The notes under the pieces are model-generated. The model was not told where the DNA came from. It made no database searches and worked only from the letters and a program-made list of their open reading frames with translations. A DNA stretch of 64,000 bases from positions 1,612,001 through 1,676,000 of the forward strand of contig JACJXT010000011.1 in NCBI GenBank assembly GCA_020636535.1. The letters are read 5' to 3'. The DNA is from Chitinophagales bacterium (GTDB lineage Bacteria > Bacteroidota > Bacteroidia > Chitinophagales > JADIYW01). This document shows positions 26,181 through 34,816 of this stretch, piece by piece. The position numbers were made by a program, and so were the translations under genes. Each line of letters starts with the position of its first letter. Position 1 is the first letter of the stretch.

Positions 26181-27503
26181 TTAATCTAATGATTGAACTT
26201 TGTCTAGCATATTCATTCTAGCATAAATTTCTTTTAATGCAGTTTTTGCTCCAGCAAAGTTTTTGTCTTTTGCATATGCTTGCTCTAAGTAAGGTAATGC
26301 TTTTGCATACAATGCGTTTCTTTTAGCAGTCATTAAATCGTACTTGGTATTTTCGTTTAATTTATTTAGTTTTTCTGCTAGTGCTTTGGTATCATTCTTA
26401 TAAGTAGATAAACTGTTAATCAATCCACCTAAATTACCAATATTTGGTGCGTTAGCAATATCTTCTAAGTTAACTAAGTCGTTGTTATTTAAAAACGAAA
26501 GAATTAAGCTATCGGTTTGAACTTTTTCTTCGCTATTAATTACTTTGTTAATCGCTATAGCTTCGTTAAAGTAAATAACACCAATATTAAATATAGCATC
26601 AGTATAAGTTGGATCAATGTCTGAAGCTTCTTTATAGTATTTAATAGCATCTTGTTTTTTGCCAGCTTCTTCGTAAAAGTTAGCCAATACTACTTTTAAA
26701 TTGGCATTGGTTGGATCATCTTCAATTGATTTTTTGAGTTTAGCTATTGCTTCATCTGCTTTGCCATTTTCTACGGCATATTTTAAATCAAGTGATTTTA
26801 AATTTTGATTGTTTGGATATTTTTTCATAGCAGTAGCTAAGAAACTCGTCAATTTATCATCACTTTTATTGATATAAATATTGGCTAATGATTCATAAAT
26901 TAATTCGTTATTATAATTCATCGCTACTAATTTTTCAAACAATGCTTGTGCTTCATCATCTTTTTTTGCATTATATGCAGCTAATGAAGTAGCATAAATA
27001 TAACCTGTATCAATAGTAGTTGATAAGTTATTTTTGATTAAGTACTCATTATTCGCTTTTGCACCGTTGAATTTTTGATAAGCAGCTTCCCAATTTTGTC
27101 CTTCAAACAATTTTAAACCTTCGTTAAACATATAGTTGCCAATAGCTTGTAATGGTTCTGTATAATTGCCTTTCTTTTTAGAATTGTCTGTTTCGTTTGC
27201 TTTTCTATATGCTTCGTCTGCAATTTCTAATGCATTTGGATTTTGTGCATAGTAAATTTGCGATTCATAGATATTTCTATAAATATCACCTTTTAAAGAC
27301 CATGCTTTGCTGTTAGCTTGTGTTTCTGCATCTTGTAAGGCAGTTTCAATCTCATTTTTAGCTTCTATTACTTTTCCTTCTTGCAATAAAAACTGTGCAG
27401 AGTTTACTTTCATTTTTTGTGCTTGTGCAACATAGCCAAACACCATTAACAACGCAATAGTTGCTACTTTAAAATAATTATGCTTCATCATTATTGATTT
27501 CAT
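26181..27503 (-). CDS. exported TPR-repeat protein
   Basis: 440 residues with a signal peptide (core VATIALLMVFGYVAQAQ). The mature protein is helical with several TPR motifs, most clear at about 255-315 (ADEAIAKLKKSIEDDPTNA, DAIKYYKEASDIDPTYTDAIFNIGVIYFNEA), and reads like a periplasmic assembly or scaffolding protein. The start could be at 27503, 27491 or 27488 (MKSIMMKHNYF); the first overlaps the gyrA 3' end by 26 bp. Transcribed from gyrA, so likely translationally coupled to it. Confidence 0.8.
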   Translation of the reverse strand: MKSIMMKHNYFKVATIALLMVFGYVAQAQKMKVNSAQFLLQEGKVIEAKNEIETALQDAETQANSKAWSLKGDIYRNIYESQIYYAQNPNALEIADEAYRKANETDNSKKKGNYTEPLQAIGNYMFNEGLKLFEGQNWEAAYQKFNGAKANNEYLIKNNLSTTIDTGYIYATSLAAYNAKKDDEAQALFEKLVAMNYNNELIYESLANIYINKSDDKLTSFLATAMKKYPNNQNLKSLDLKYAVENGKADEAIAKLKKSIEDDPTNANLKVVLANFYEEAGKKQDAIKYYKEASDIDPTYTDAIFNIGVIYFNEAIAINKVINSEEKVQTDSLILSFLNNNDLVNLEDIANAPNIGNLGGLINSLSTYKNDTKALAEKLNKLNENTKYDLMTAKRNALYAKALPYLEQAYAKDKNFAGAKTALKEIYARMNMLDKVQSLD

Positions 27504-30033
27504 TTTCGTTATTGTTATTTTCTGTTTGATTTTCTATTGATTCATCTGTATTTTCTTCTTCCTCTTCATCTCTAATGGTTTTAGCAACTGCAGCAATTTC
27601 ATCACCTTCTTTTACTTTAATTAAGCTTACACCTTGTGTTGCTCTTCCCATTGTTCTAATTTTATCCAATCCAATTCTTATGGTAATTCCAGATTTATTG
27701 ATAATCATTAAATCGTTCTCGTCGTTTACAGCATTGATGGCAATTAAGTTACCTGTTTTTTCAGTAACGCTAATTGTTTTAACACCTTTTCCACCTCTAG
27801 AAGTTTTTCTATAATCTTCTAAAGCAGAGCGTTTGCCATAACCATTTTCAGATACTACCATAATATCTTCTTGATTGCTTGCATTAACATCAACACAAAC
27901 CATGCCAATCACTTCATCAGTATCGCCACGCAATGTCATACCTTTAACACCAGCTCCAGTTCTACCAATTGCTCTAGCATCAGCTTCATCAAATCGTACA
28001 GCATAACCAGCTTTAGAACCTAAAATAATTTCAGACTGACCATTGGTTAATCGAGCAGTTAATAATTCATCGCCATCTTTAATAGTAATAGCGTTAACAC
28101 CATTTACTCTTGGACGAGAATATTCTCTAGCACTTGTTTTTTTAACAATACCATTTTTAGTTGCCATAATGATATAGTGCGTATCTAAGAATTCGTCGTT
28201 CTTTAAATCTTCTATATTAATAAATGCTTTGATTTTGTCATCTTGTGGAATATTGATGATGTTTTGAACAGGACGACCTTTTGCTGTTTTATTGCCTTCT
28301 GGAATTTCATAAACTTTTAGCCAATAACATTTTCCTTGTTCTGTAAACAGCAACAAGTAATTGTGTGTAGAAGCAACAAAAAGATGTTCTATAAAATCTT
28401 CATCTCTTGTTTTTCCACCAACAGAACCTTTTCCACCTCTTTTTTGTTGTTTGTATTCATCTAAAGAAGTTCTTTTTAAATATCCTAGATGAGAAATAGT
28501 AACGACCATGTTTTCTTCTGGAATCATATCTTCATAGTTGATATCATCGCCATAAAAAACAATTTCAGAACGGCGTTCATCTCCATATTTCTTTTTGATG
28601 TCTGCTAGTTCTTCTTTAATAATATCGAAACGAATAGATTCAGTATTTAAAATCTCGTTGAGTTTATCAATTAATGCCATTACTTCTTTATGTTCTGCAC
28701 GAATTTTATCCATTTCCATACCAGTTAATCGCTGTAAACGCAACTCTAATATGGCTTTAGCTTGAATTTCTGACAAACCAAAATTAGACATTAAGCCATT
28801 TTTAGCTTCTTCTGGATTAGCTGATTCTCTAATTAATTTAATTACTGCATCTAAGTTATCAAGAGCAATAATATAACCTTCTAAGATGTGTGCTCTTTTT
28901 TCTGCTTGTTCTAACTCGTATTGCGTTCTTCTTACCACTACTTCATGTCTAAAATCGACAAAATGTCTAATTAAGTCTTTTAGATTCAATTGTACAGGAC
29001 GACCTTTAACTAATGCAATGTTATTAACACCAAAACTGGTTTGTAGTGGTGTGTATTTGTATAAATTATTGAGTACTACATTAGGTATAGCATCTCGTTT
29101 TAAATCAAACACTATACGCAAACCATCTTTATCCGATTCATCTCTAATTTCAGAAATGCCTTCGATTTTTTTATCGTTCACCAAATCAGATGCTCTAGTA
29201 ATAATTGCATTTGGTTGCACTTGATAAGGCACTTCGGTAATAATAATTTGCGATCTTCCGTTGTCATTTTCTTCGATGGTCGCTTTACCTCTTACTCTAA
29301 TTTTTCCTCTACCAGTGTGAAATGCTTCTTTTACACCTTCATAACCATAAATAATTCCACCAGTAGGAAAATCTGGTGCTTTTATAAATTGCATTAACTC
29401 ATCAATAGTAACTTCTCTATTGTCAATGTAGTGAATAATACCATCAATTACTTCTGTAAGATTGTGAGGCAACATATTGGTAGCCATACCTACGGCAATA
29501 CCAGAAGCACCGTTTACCAAAAGCTGTGGAACTCTTGTAGGCATTACCGTTGGTTCTTTTAAGGAATCATCGAAGTTGAGTTGAAAGTCGACTGTATTTT
29601 TGTCGATGTCTTCCAACATATCTTCTGCAATCTTTTTAAATCTTGCTTCAGTATAACGCATAGCAGCTGGTGGATCACCATCTTGTGAACCAAAGTTACC
29701 TTGTCCATCTACTAAAGGATATCTTAATGACCAATATTGAGCCATACGCACCATTGTATCATAAACAGAGCTGTCGCCATGTGGATGGTATTTACCCAAC
29801 ACTTCCCCAACAATTCTAGCTGATTTTTTATAAGGTTTATTGGACTGCAAACCTAAATCGAGCATACCATATAAAACTCTACGATGCACAGGTTTTAAAC
29901 CATCTCTTACATCTGGTAATGCTCTTGAAACGATAACCGACATAGAATAATCTATATAGGCAGTTTTCATTTGGTCTTCGATATTTACATGAATGATTTT
30001 TTCTTCTTTACTTCCGTCTAATTCTTCTGACAT
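27478..30033 (-). CDS. gyrA: DNA gyrase subunit A
   Basis: 851 residues. Introduces negative supercoils with GyrB. Breakage-reunion domain with the catalytic Tyr in AAMRYTEARF (about residue 125); the quinolone region is HPHGDSSVYDTMVRMAQ, with Ser and Asp at the two usual resistance positions, so it looks quinolone-sensitive at this locus. The C-terminal domain carries the GyrA box QKRGGKG (about 560), which separates GyrA from ParC, and an acidic Asn/Glu-rich tail. gyrB is not in the window. Confidence 0.97.
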   Translation of the reverse strand: MSEELDGSKEEKIIHVNIEDQMKTAYIDYSMSVIVSRALPDVRDGLKPVHRRVLYGMLDLGLQSNKPYKKSARIVGEVLGKYHPHGDSSVYDTMVRMAQYWSLRYPLVDGQGNFGSQDGDPPAAMRYTEARFKKIAEDMLEDIDKNTVDFQLNFDDSLKEPTVMPTRVPQLLVNGASGIAVGMATNMLPHNLTEVIDGIIHYIDNREVTIDELMQFIKAPDFPTGGIIYGYEGVKEAFHTGRGKIRVRGKATIEENDNGRSQIIITEVPYQVQPNAIITRASDLVNDKKIEGISEIRDESDKDGLRIVFDLKRDAIPNVVLNNLYKYTPLQTSFGVNNIALVKGRPVQLNLKDLIRHFVDFRHEVVVRRTQYELEQAEKRAHILEGYIIALDNLDAVIKLIRESANPEEAKNGLMSNFGLSEIQAKAILELRLQRLTGMEMDKIRAEHKEVMALIDKLNEILNTESIRFDIIKEELADIKKKYGDERRSEIVFYGDDINYEDMIPEENMVVTISHLGYLKRTSLDEYKQQKRGGKGSVGGKTRDEDFIEHLFVASTHNYLLLFTEQGKCYWLKVYEIPEGNKTAKGRPVQNIINIPQDDKIKAFINIEDLKNDEFLDTHYIIMATKNGIVKKTSAREYSRPRVNGVNAITIKDGDELLTARLTNGQSEIILGSKAGYAVRFDEADARAIGRTGAGVKGMTLRGDTDEVIGMVCVDVNASNQEDIMVVSENGYGKRSALEDYRKTSRGGKGVKTISVTEKTGNLIAINAVNDENDLMIINKSGITIRIGLDKIRTMGRATQGVSLIKVKEGDEIAAVAKTIRDEEEEENTDESIENQTENNNNENEINNDEA

Positions 30034-30051
30034 ACAAAAAATGATTTGTCA

Positions 30052-30059
30052 CAAAAATA
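30052..30059 (-). promoter_or_regulatory. -7 promoter box for gyrA
   Basis: TATTTTTG on the reverse strand, an exact TAnnTTTG match, 18 bp before the gyrA ATG at 30033. Confidence 0.5.
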
Positions 30060-30132
30060 CGAAATTAAGTACTAGAACTAAGGAAAATACAAGGTTAAAT
30101 ATCCACAAAATGGATAGAATTATTTTCTATCG

Positions 30133-30150
30133 GTCTGTAAGGACACAGAC
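30133..30150. repeat. isolated intergenic hairpin
   Basis: GTCTGT / ACAGAC arms around AAGGAC in the 269-bp gap between gyrA and the toxin gene. Adjacent ATAGAA/TTCTAT forms a second small hairpin. It resembles degenerate REP-like palindromes but not the GCAGAGTC family of the RAYT island. The rest of the gap shows nothing recognisable. Confidence 0.35.
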
Positions 30151-30302
30151 TGAAATCTACTTGATTTGATGCTGAATTTGTTTCGTGTGGACAGGAACCA
30201 AGGCGTAAGTTGTATTTTTTGATGTCTTTGTCAGCTAGTGCGAGCTTATGTACATAAGATTCTGTTATGTTAAATTAATAAGCACTAAGTTCCTAATAGT
30301 TT

Positions 30303-30590
30303 CTACTTGTATTTCTTCTTTGGGTTTCTTTTTTGATGGAATATTGCGACTATTAATATTCTTTCGTCTTCCACTATATAAATAATTACAAATGGATATT
30401 TCTTTAGTTTTGCTTCGTAATAGTTTTTATACTTTTTTGGATTTTGTTTTGGACTTTCTTTTATTGATTCTATCTTTTCTTTTATAGCTTCTTTAAAATT
30501 TTCTGCTACCTTTTTACTCTTTTCTCCATAAAACCTTAAACTATCTTCTAATTCTTCTAATGCTCTTGGTCTATAAACTATCTTATACAT
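30303..30590 (-). CDS. RelE/ParE-family toxin
   Basis: 95 residues, highly basic. The layout YKIVYRPRALEELEDSLRFY...AENFKEAIKEKIESIKESP...YYEAKLKKYPFVIIYIVEDERILIVAIFHQKRNPKK is the ParE/RelE fold: N-terminal strand, two helices, then a strand sheet with the terminal Arg/Lys-rich HQKRNP. Such toxins inhibit gyrase (ParE) or cut mRNA on ribosomes (RelE); the sequence alone does not say which. Downstream of its antitoxin by 11 bp, normal antitoxin-first order. Confidence 0.85.
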   Translation of the reverse strand: MYKIVYRPRALEELEDSLRFYGEKSKKVAENFKEAIKEKIESIKESPKQNPKKYKNYYEAKLKKYPFVIIYIVEDERILIVAIFHQKRNPKKKYK

Positions 30591-30601
30591 ATTTAGTTTA
30601 T

Positions 30602-30844
30602 TTATGATAATATTTTTTCAATTCTAATATTAGCTTCTTCTTCTGTTATTACTAAGCCATCTTTTTTGTATGCCTCATATCTATTATCTAATTCTGCTTT
30701 AAATTCATCTGTGTATAAATCTAGTTGACTTTCTTGCTTTAAATCTATGAATGATTTTATTACTTCTAATATTGTTTTCTTTTCTCTTTTGCCTAGTTTG
30801 GATAAGTATTCTACTATTTTTTTATCTAATGTTTGTGTACTCAT
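30602..30844 (-). CDS. antitoxin of the RelE/ParE pair
   Basis: 80 residues, acidic C-terminal half. N-terminal helix LDKKIVEYLSKLGKREKKTILEVIKSFID, then YTDEFKAELDNRYEAYKKDGLVITEEEANIRI, the shape of the unstable addiction-module antitoxins (PF09720-like). The start codon is preceded by 13 consecutive A residues on the coding strand (14 including the ATG adenine, T-run at 30844..30857), which may serve as an A-rich ribosome-loading site and may be prone to length variation. Confidence 0.8.
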   Translation of the reverse strand: MSTQTLDKKIVEYLSKLGKREKKTILEVIKSFIDLKQESQLDLYTDEFKAELDNRYEAYKKDGLVITEEEANIRIEKILS

Positions 30845-30987
30845 TTTTTTTTTTTTTACTATTTACTAAGTTATGCATTTTATTCTTTTTTTGTGTTAAT
30901 TTATCTTACTTTTAATGTTTGTTCATCTCTATTTCCATTCCAAACCGATAAGATTTTAATTTGTTGTTCATCATATTTATATTTATT

Positions 30988-31281
30988 TTATAGAACCACA
31001 CTATTTTCAGCACAGTTAGATAGTATTTCTGTATATTCTTGATTAGACTGAATTAAATCTAAAAAACCAGAATTGTTTGTTACTACTAATATTTCTTTAT
31101 CACTAAGTTTAGAGAATAAATTATCTAAAATACAATTACAATAATTCTCAAAATTAATTTTAACTCCTTGTTTTATTAAGTCTTTATAATGCTCAACTTT
31201 TATACATTCATCAAAATATTCTTTTTTAAAATTACTAACTATCCAAGTAGTAGCTATTTTGTGAAAATGATGAAAAACCAA
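30988..31281 (-). pseudogene. possible 5'-truncated ORF
   Basis: An open frame of about 100 codons with a normal stop but no ATG; a TTG at 31281 is the only usual start and the frame opens about 25 bp further up after a TAA. The translated sequence (FKKEYFDECIKVEHYKDLIKQG, LSDKEILVVTNNSGFLDLIQSNQE) has coding-like composition and could be the C-terminal remnant of a gene. No family recognised. It may also be a chance frame. Confidence 0.35.
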
Positions 31282-31578
31282 CCATTGAAAGTATATAAAT
31301 AAATATTATTATATATAAATATATTTTAAATTTTAAGCAGAATTACTAGTAAAAAATACTAAGCAACACTATTTCAAAAATAAAAAAAATATTACTACAA
31401 TTCTTTATACATTTAGAAAAAAGCCAAAGAAGATTTAATTGAAAATCAGAAACTTTTGATTGAAAAGCTACAACTACAAAATAAAAATTCATAACCTAGT
31501 AGAAAGCAAATAACAAGAGCATAGCAGAATTAAAAGAACAATTACACCTACCAAAAGTATAAGTAGAAATAAAGAAAC
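31282..31578. other. decayed intergenic sequence
   Basis: Very A-rich. On the forward strand 31417..31491 reads as a coiled-coil-like remnant between two stops (KKAKEDLIENQKLLIEKLQ), and further on an IAELKEQLHLPK-like piece follows, reminiscent of the N-terminal helical region of IS66-type transposases but broken by several stops. I see no intact gene. Confidence 0.3.
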
Positions 31579-32220
31579 CTAGAGTTCCATTAATACATCT
31601 TTTATAGAAGCATACATATTGCTATAATAGTCTTTTAATTTGGCTTTTGGTACCCAAACAGCTTGTTCTATATCTTCATCGGTTTGTGGTTTTAGCTTTT
31701 TAGTATCTGTAGTATGCATTAAAAACCAATAAGTAATCTTCATGTTTTTCTTACCATTCATAGAATAAGCATGATAAGTAGCAGAATTATGTGTCTTTTT
31801 AAAAATAATTGGCTTTACAATTTTTAAATTACCAACACCAGTTTCTTCTTGAATCTCTCTAATTGCTGCGTCTTGCACTGTTTCGCCATCATCAATTTTT
31901 CCTTTAGGTAAATCCCAGCTTCCTCTTCTAAAAATAAGTAAAACTTCCTCTTTCGGATTAATTACAACACCACCAGCAGCTTCTATCTTCTTGAAAAATT
32001 TCAGAAAATCTTTATATAATACTTGAAGTCGAATACTATGCAGTATTATAGTCGTATTGAAATTAGCATTATATATAACTGATTTAATAAACTGATGCAG
32101 TGCTTCTTTAGATTTATAGGATTTTACAATAACATCTTTTTTGCTTTTTAGCAATCGTTCCACACTATCTGCATGACTAGTGAGGTAAATCTCTTTGTTA
32201 TTGACAAAAAGTTTATACAT
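31579..32220 (-). CDS. Nudix hydrolase with N-terminal extension
   Basis: 213 residues. The Nudix box is complete, GKIDDGETVQDAAIREIQEETGV (about 108-130), within AAGGVVINPKEEVLLIFRRGSWDLPKG and a conserved WFLMHTTDTKKLKPQTDEDIEQAVWVP ending. The first 75 residues form a separate small domain also seen in other Bacteroidota Nudix proteins. The substrate is probably a nucleoside diphosphate derivative but cannot be read. Divergent from pyrE, 65 bp apart. Confidence 0.88.
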   Translation of the reverse strand: MYKLFVNNKEIYLTSHADSVERLLKSKKDVIVKSYKSKEALHQFIKSVIYNANFNTTIILHSIRLQVLYKDFLKFFKKIEAAGGVVINPKEEVLLIFRRGSWDLPKGKIDDGETVQDAAIREIQEETGVGNLKIVKPIIFKKTHNSATYHAYSMNGKKNMKITYWFLMHTTDTKKLKPQTDEDIEQAVWVPKAKLKDYYSNMYASIKDVLMEL

Positions 32221-32285
32221 TTGACAAAAGTAAAGATAAAGTATTAAAATGCAATTTTAAAATTTAATGAATTATAGAAATATTT

Positions 32286-32924
32286 ATGGAAAACTTAGCA
32301 TTTAAACAACAGTTAGCAGAATATCTGTTAAAAATTCAGGCAGTAAAATTACAACCCAATGAACCATTTACTTGGGCAAGTGGTTGGCAATCGCCTATAT
32401 ATTGTGATAATAGAAAAATACTATCACATCAAGATGTTAGAACTTATGTAAAAAATGGCTTGTGTGATTTAATTAATGCCTATTTTTCTGATGTTGATTG
32501 TATTGCAGGTGTGGCAACTGCTGGAATTGCACATGCCGCTTTGGTTGCCGATGCTTTAAATTTACCTATGGTTTATGTGCGTTCGTCTGCAAAATCTCAT
32601 GGATTGGCTAATCTAATTGAAGGCGAGTTAAGACACGGAAGTAGGGTAGTAGTGATAGAAGATACTATTTCTACTGGTGGTAGTAGCATGAAAGCCATTA
32701 AAGATTTAAGACATGCTGGTGCTGAAGTCATTGGTTTGATGGCAATTTTTAAATATGGATTTCAAGTAAGTAAAGATTTATTTCATAATGAAGGTGTTGT
32801 TGTTAAAACATTAACTAATTATGCTACATTGCTTGAAGTAGCTAAAAAACAAGCTTTGATTTCTGAAAATGATTTGGAAAGCTTAAATTTGTGGCAAGAA
32901 TCTCCAAGTAGTTGGAATAACTAA
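32286..32924 (+). CDS. pyrE: orotate phosphoribosyltransferase
   Basis: 212 residues. Makes OMP from orotate and PRPP in pyrimidine synthesis. PRPP-binding loop VVVIEDTISTGGSSMKAI, substrate loop SAKSHGLANLIEG and the N-terminal FTWASGWQSPIYCDNR are typical. First gene of a run with DUF445, the antiporter and the permease, with gaps of 5, 23 and 1 bp. The partner pyrD lies at the far end of the window (63808). Confidence 0.95.
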   Translation: MENLAFKQQLAEYLLKIQAVKLQPNEPFTWASGWQSPIYCDNRKILSHQDVRTYVKNGLCDLINAYFSDVDCIAGVATAGIAHAALVADALNLPMVYVRSSAKSHGLANLIEGELRHGSRVVVIEDTISTGGSSMKAIKDLRHAGAEVIGLMAIFKYGFQVSKDLFHNEGVVVKTLTNYATLLEVAKKQALISENDLESLNLWQESPSSWNN

Positions 32925-32929
32925 CAATT

Positions 32930-33550
32930 ATGACAGGTTTTTATATCGATTTGCTTTCTTGGAAAACTTATGCCGTTCCGCTTATTGGTGGCTTTATTGG
33001 TTGGCTAACCAATTATATAGCAGTAAAAATGTTATTTCATCCAAGACAACCTAAAAAAGTACTTTTTTTAACTTTTCATGGTATTTTCCCAAAAAATAAA
33101 CCAAGAATTGCTAATAAATTGGGAAATGTAGTACAGCGAGATTTAATTAATTTTAATGATATTAAAGAAAGACTGCAAGATCCAGAAGCATTAAACAATA
33201 TCAAAGAAGAAATTGCTTTGAGAATTGACAATGTAATTAGAGACAAAGTTGAAAAAAATCCAGTGGCTAAAACTTTAGTACCAGAAGGTTTAATACAAAG
33301 TGTACATAAATCTATAGTTAAAGAAATAGAGAATAACTTACCACAAGTAATTGGAACTTCTTTAGATAAAATAGAGGAGAAGCTAGACATAAGAACACTA
33401 GTTAGAAATAAAGTAGAAGCATTCTCTGATGAAAAACTAGAGAATATGCTAATGGATATTACTGCTAGAGAATTTAAATTTATAGAATTAATAGGTGCAA
33501 TCTTAGGATTTTTAATAGGCATTGTTCAATTAATCATTCAATCATTTTAA
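32930..33550 (+). CDS. DUF445 family membrane protein
   Basis: 206 residues. N-terminal membrane segment (AVPLIGGFIGWLTNYIAVKMLF, the DUF445 signature with the HPRQPKK following), a long charged helical region with periodic Lys/Glu, and a C-terminal hydrophobic hairpin (IELIGAILGFLIGIVQLIIQSF). Members are inner-membrane proteins of unknown function; this is a short form of the family. 5 bp after pyrE. Confidence 0.82.
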   Translation: MTGFYIDLLSWKTYAVPLIGGFIGWLTNYIAVKMLFHPRQPKKVLFLTFHGIFPKNKPRIANKLGNVVQRDLINFNDIKERLQDPEALNNIKEEIALRIDNVIRDKVEKNPVAKTLVPEGLIQSVHKSIVKEIENNLPQVIGTSLDKIEEKLDIRTLVRNKVEAFSDEKLENMLMDITAREFKFIELIGAILGFLIGIVQLIIQSF

Positions 33551-33573
33551 TACTTATAAGATAAATATAAATA

Positions 33574-34815
33574 ATGGAAGCATTTCATCTTATATCATTT
33601 TTAATTTTAATAACAGCAATACTAGCTTATATTAATCATAGATATATTAAGTTGCCCACTACTATTGGTTTAATGCTTTTGTCATTATTAATGTCATTAC
33701 TAGTATTTCCAATAACACACTTTTTTCCAGGATTTTTAACAACAGCACAAAATATAGTTAACAGTTTTGAGTTCTCAGAATTAGTATTAGATGTATTTTT
33801 ATGTTATCTATTATTTGCTGGAGCATACCATACTAATTACAGCGATTTAGCCAAAGAAAAACTAAGTGTAAGTGCATTTGCATTCATAGGTGTATTTGTA
33901 TGTACTTTCTTAGTAGGTATTGGTATATATTATATTCTACAATGGATTGGTTATGATGCTAGTATTTGGTCGTGTTTGCTGTTTGGTTCTTTAATTTCGC
34001 CAACAGATCCAATTGCTGTGCTTGGAATATTAGCAGATTCTAAAATGCCAAATAGAATCAAAACTAATATAATAGGAGAATCTTTATTTAATGATGGTAT
34101 TGGAGTAGTTATATTTATTTCTATAGCAACTATTCTAAGCAATGGAGTAGAACAAGCAAGTGTTATAGGTTTTTTAAAACTATTTGCATTAGAAGCTGGT
34201 GGAGGAGTAGCTTTGGGAATTGTAATAGGTTATATTGTATATAAATTATTAAAATCAATAGATCATTATCAAACGGAAATGTTCATAACATTGGCAGCAG
34301 TAACAACTGGTTATGTAGCAGCACAACAATTACACATTTCTGGTCCATTGGCAATGGTAGTTGCTGGTTTGTTTATCGGCAATAGAGCAAGAGGTGGAGT
34401 TGCTATGAGTGATGCTACTGAACAATATATCGACAAGTTTTGGCATATGTTAGATGAATTACTCAATGCATTACTCTTTGTTTTAATTGGTTTAGAAGTT
34501 CTAGTAGTAGAAATAAAAAGCTCGTACTGGATTATAGCAATACTCGGCTTAATTTTAATGTTAGTTGCAAGATATATTTCTGTGAGTATTCCTTATTTAC
34601 TAGTTAATAAAAAATCAAAACTACCTAAAGAAACACCTTTTTTAATGACTTGGGGCGGATTAAGAGGTGGTTTGTCAATTGCTATGGCATTGTCTATTAG
34701 CAAATCATTACCAGAAAAAGATTTATGGGTTTTTGTTACCTATATTATCGTGTTGTTTGCTATAATTGTTCAAGCAACTACTTTGAAGAAAATTTTAAAT
34801 AAATTATATAAATAA
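33574..34815 (+). CDS. CPA1-family Na+/H+ antiporter
   Basis: 413 residues, about twelve membrane segments. The ion-site elements LFGSLISPTDPIAVLGIL and GESLFNDGIGVVIF carry the Asp residues used for cation binding in NhaP/NHE-type antiporters. It probably exchanges Na+ or K+ for protons across the inner membrane and so helps control pH and sodium. There is no large cytosolic regulatory tail. Ends 1 bp before the permease gene, with which it is surely cotranscribed. Confidence 0.88.
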   Translation: MEAFHLISFLILITAILAYINHRYIKLPTTIGLMLLSLLMSLLVFPITHFFPGFLTTAQNIVNSFEFSELVLDVFLCYLLFAGAYHTNYSDLAKEKLSVSAFAFIGVFVCTFLVGIGIYYILQWIGYDASIWSCLLFGSLISPTDPIAVLGILADSKMPNRIKTNIIGESLFNDGIGVVIFISIATILSNGVEQASVIGFLKLFALEAGGGVALGIVIGYIVYKLLKSIDHYQTEMFITLAAVTTGYVAAQQLHISGPLAMVVAGLFIGNRARGGVAMSDATEQYIDKFWHMLDELLNALLFVLIGLEVLVVEIKSSYWIIAILGLILMLVARYISVSIPYLLVNKKSKLPKETPFLMTWGGLRGGLSIAMALSISKSLPEKDLWVFVTYIIVLFAIIVQATTLKKILNKLYK

Positions 34816-34816
34816 T

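Noticed and set aside
33076..33522. A 148-codon frame antisense to the DUF445 gene
   Set aside because: Antisense shadow of a well-supported gene; no family resemblance.
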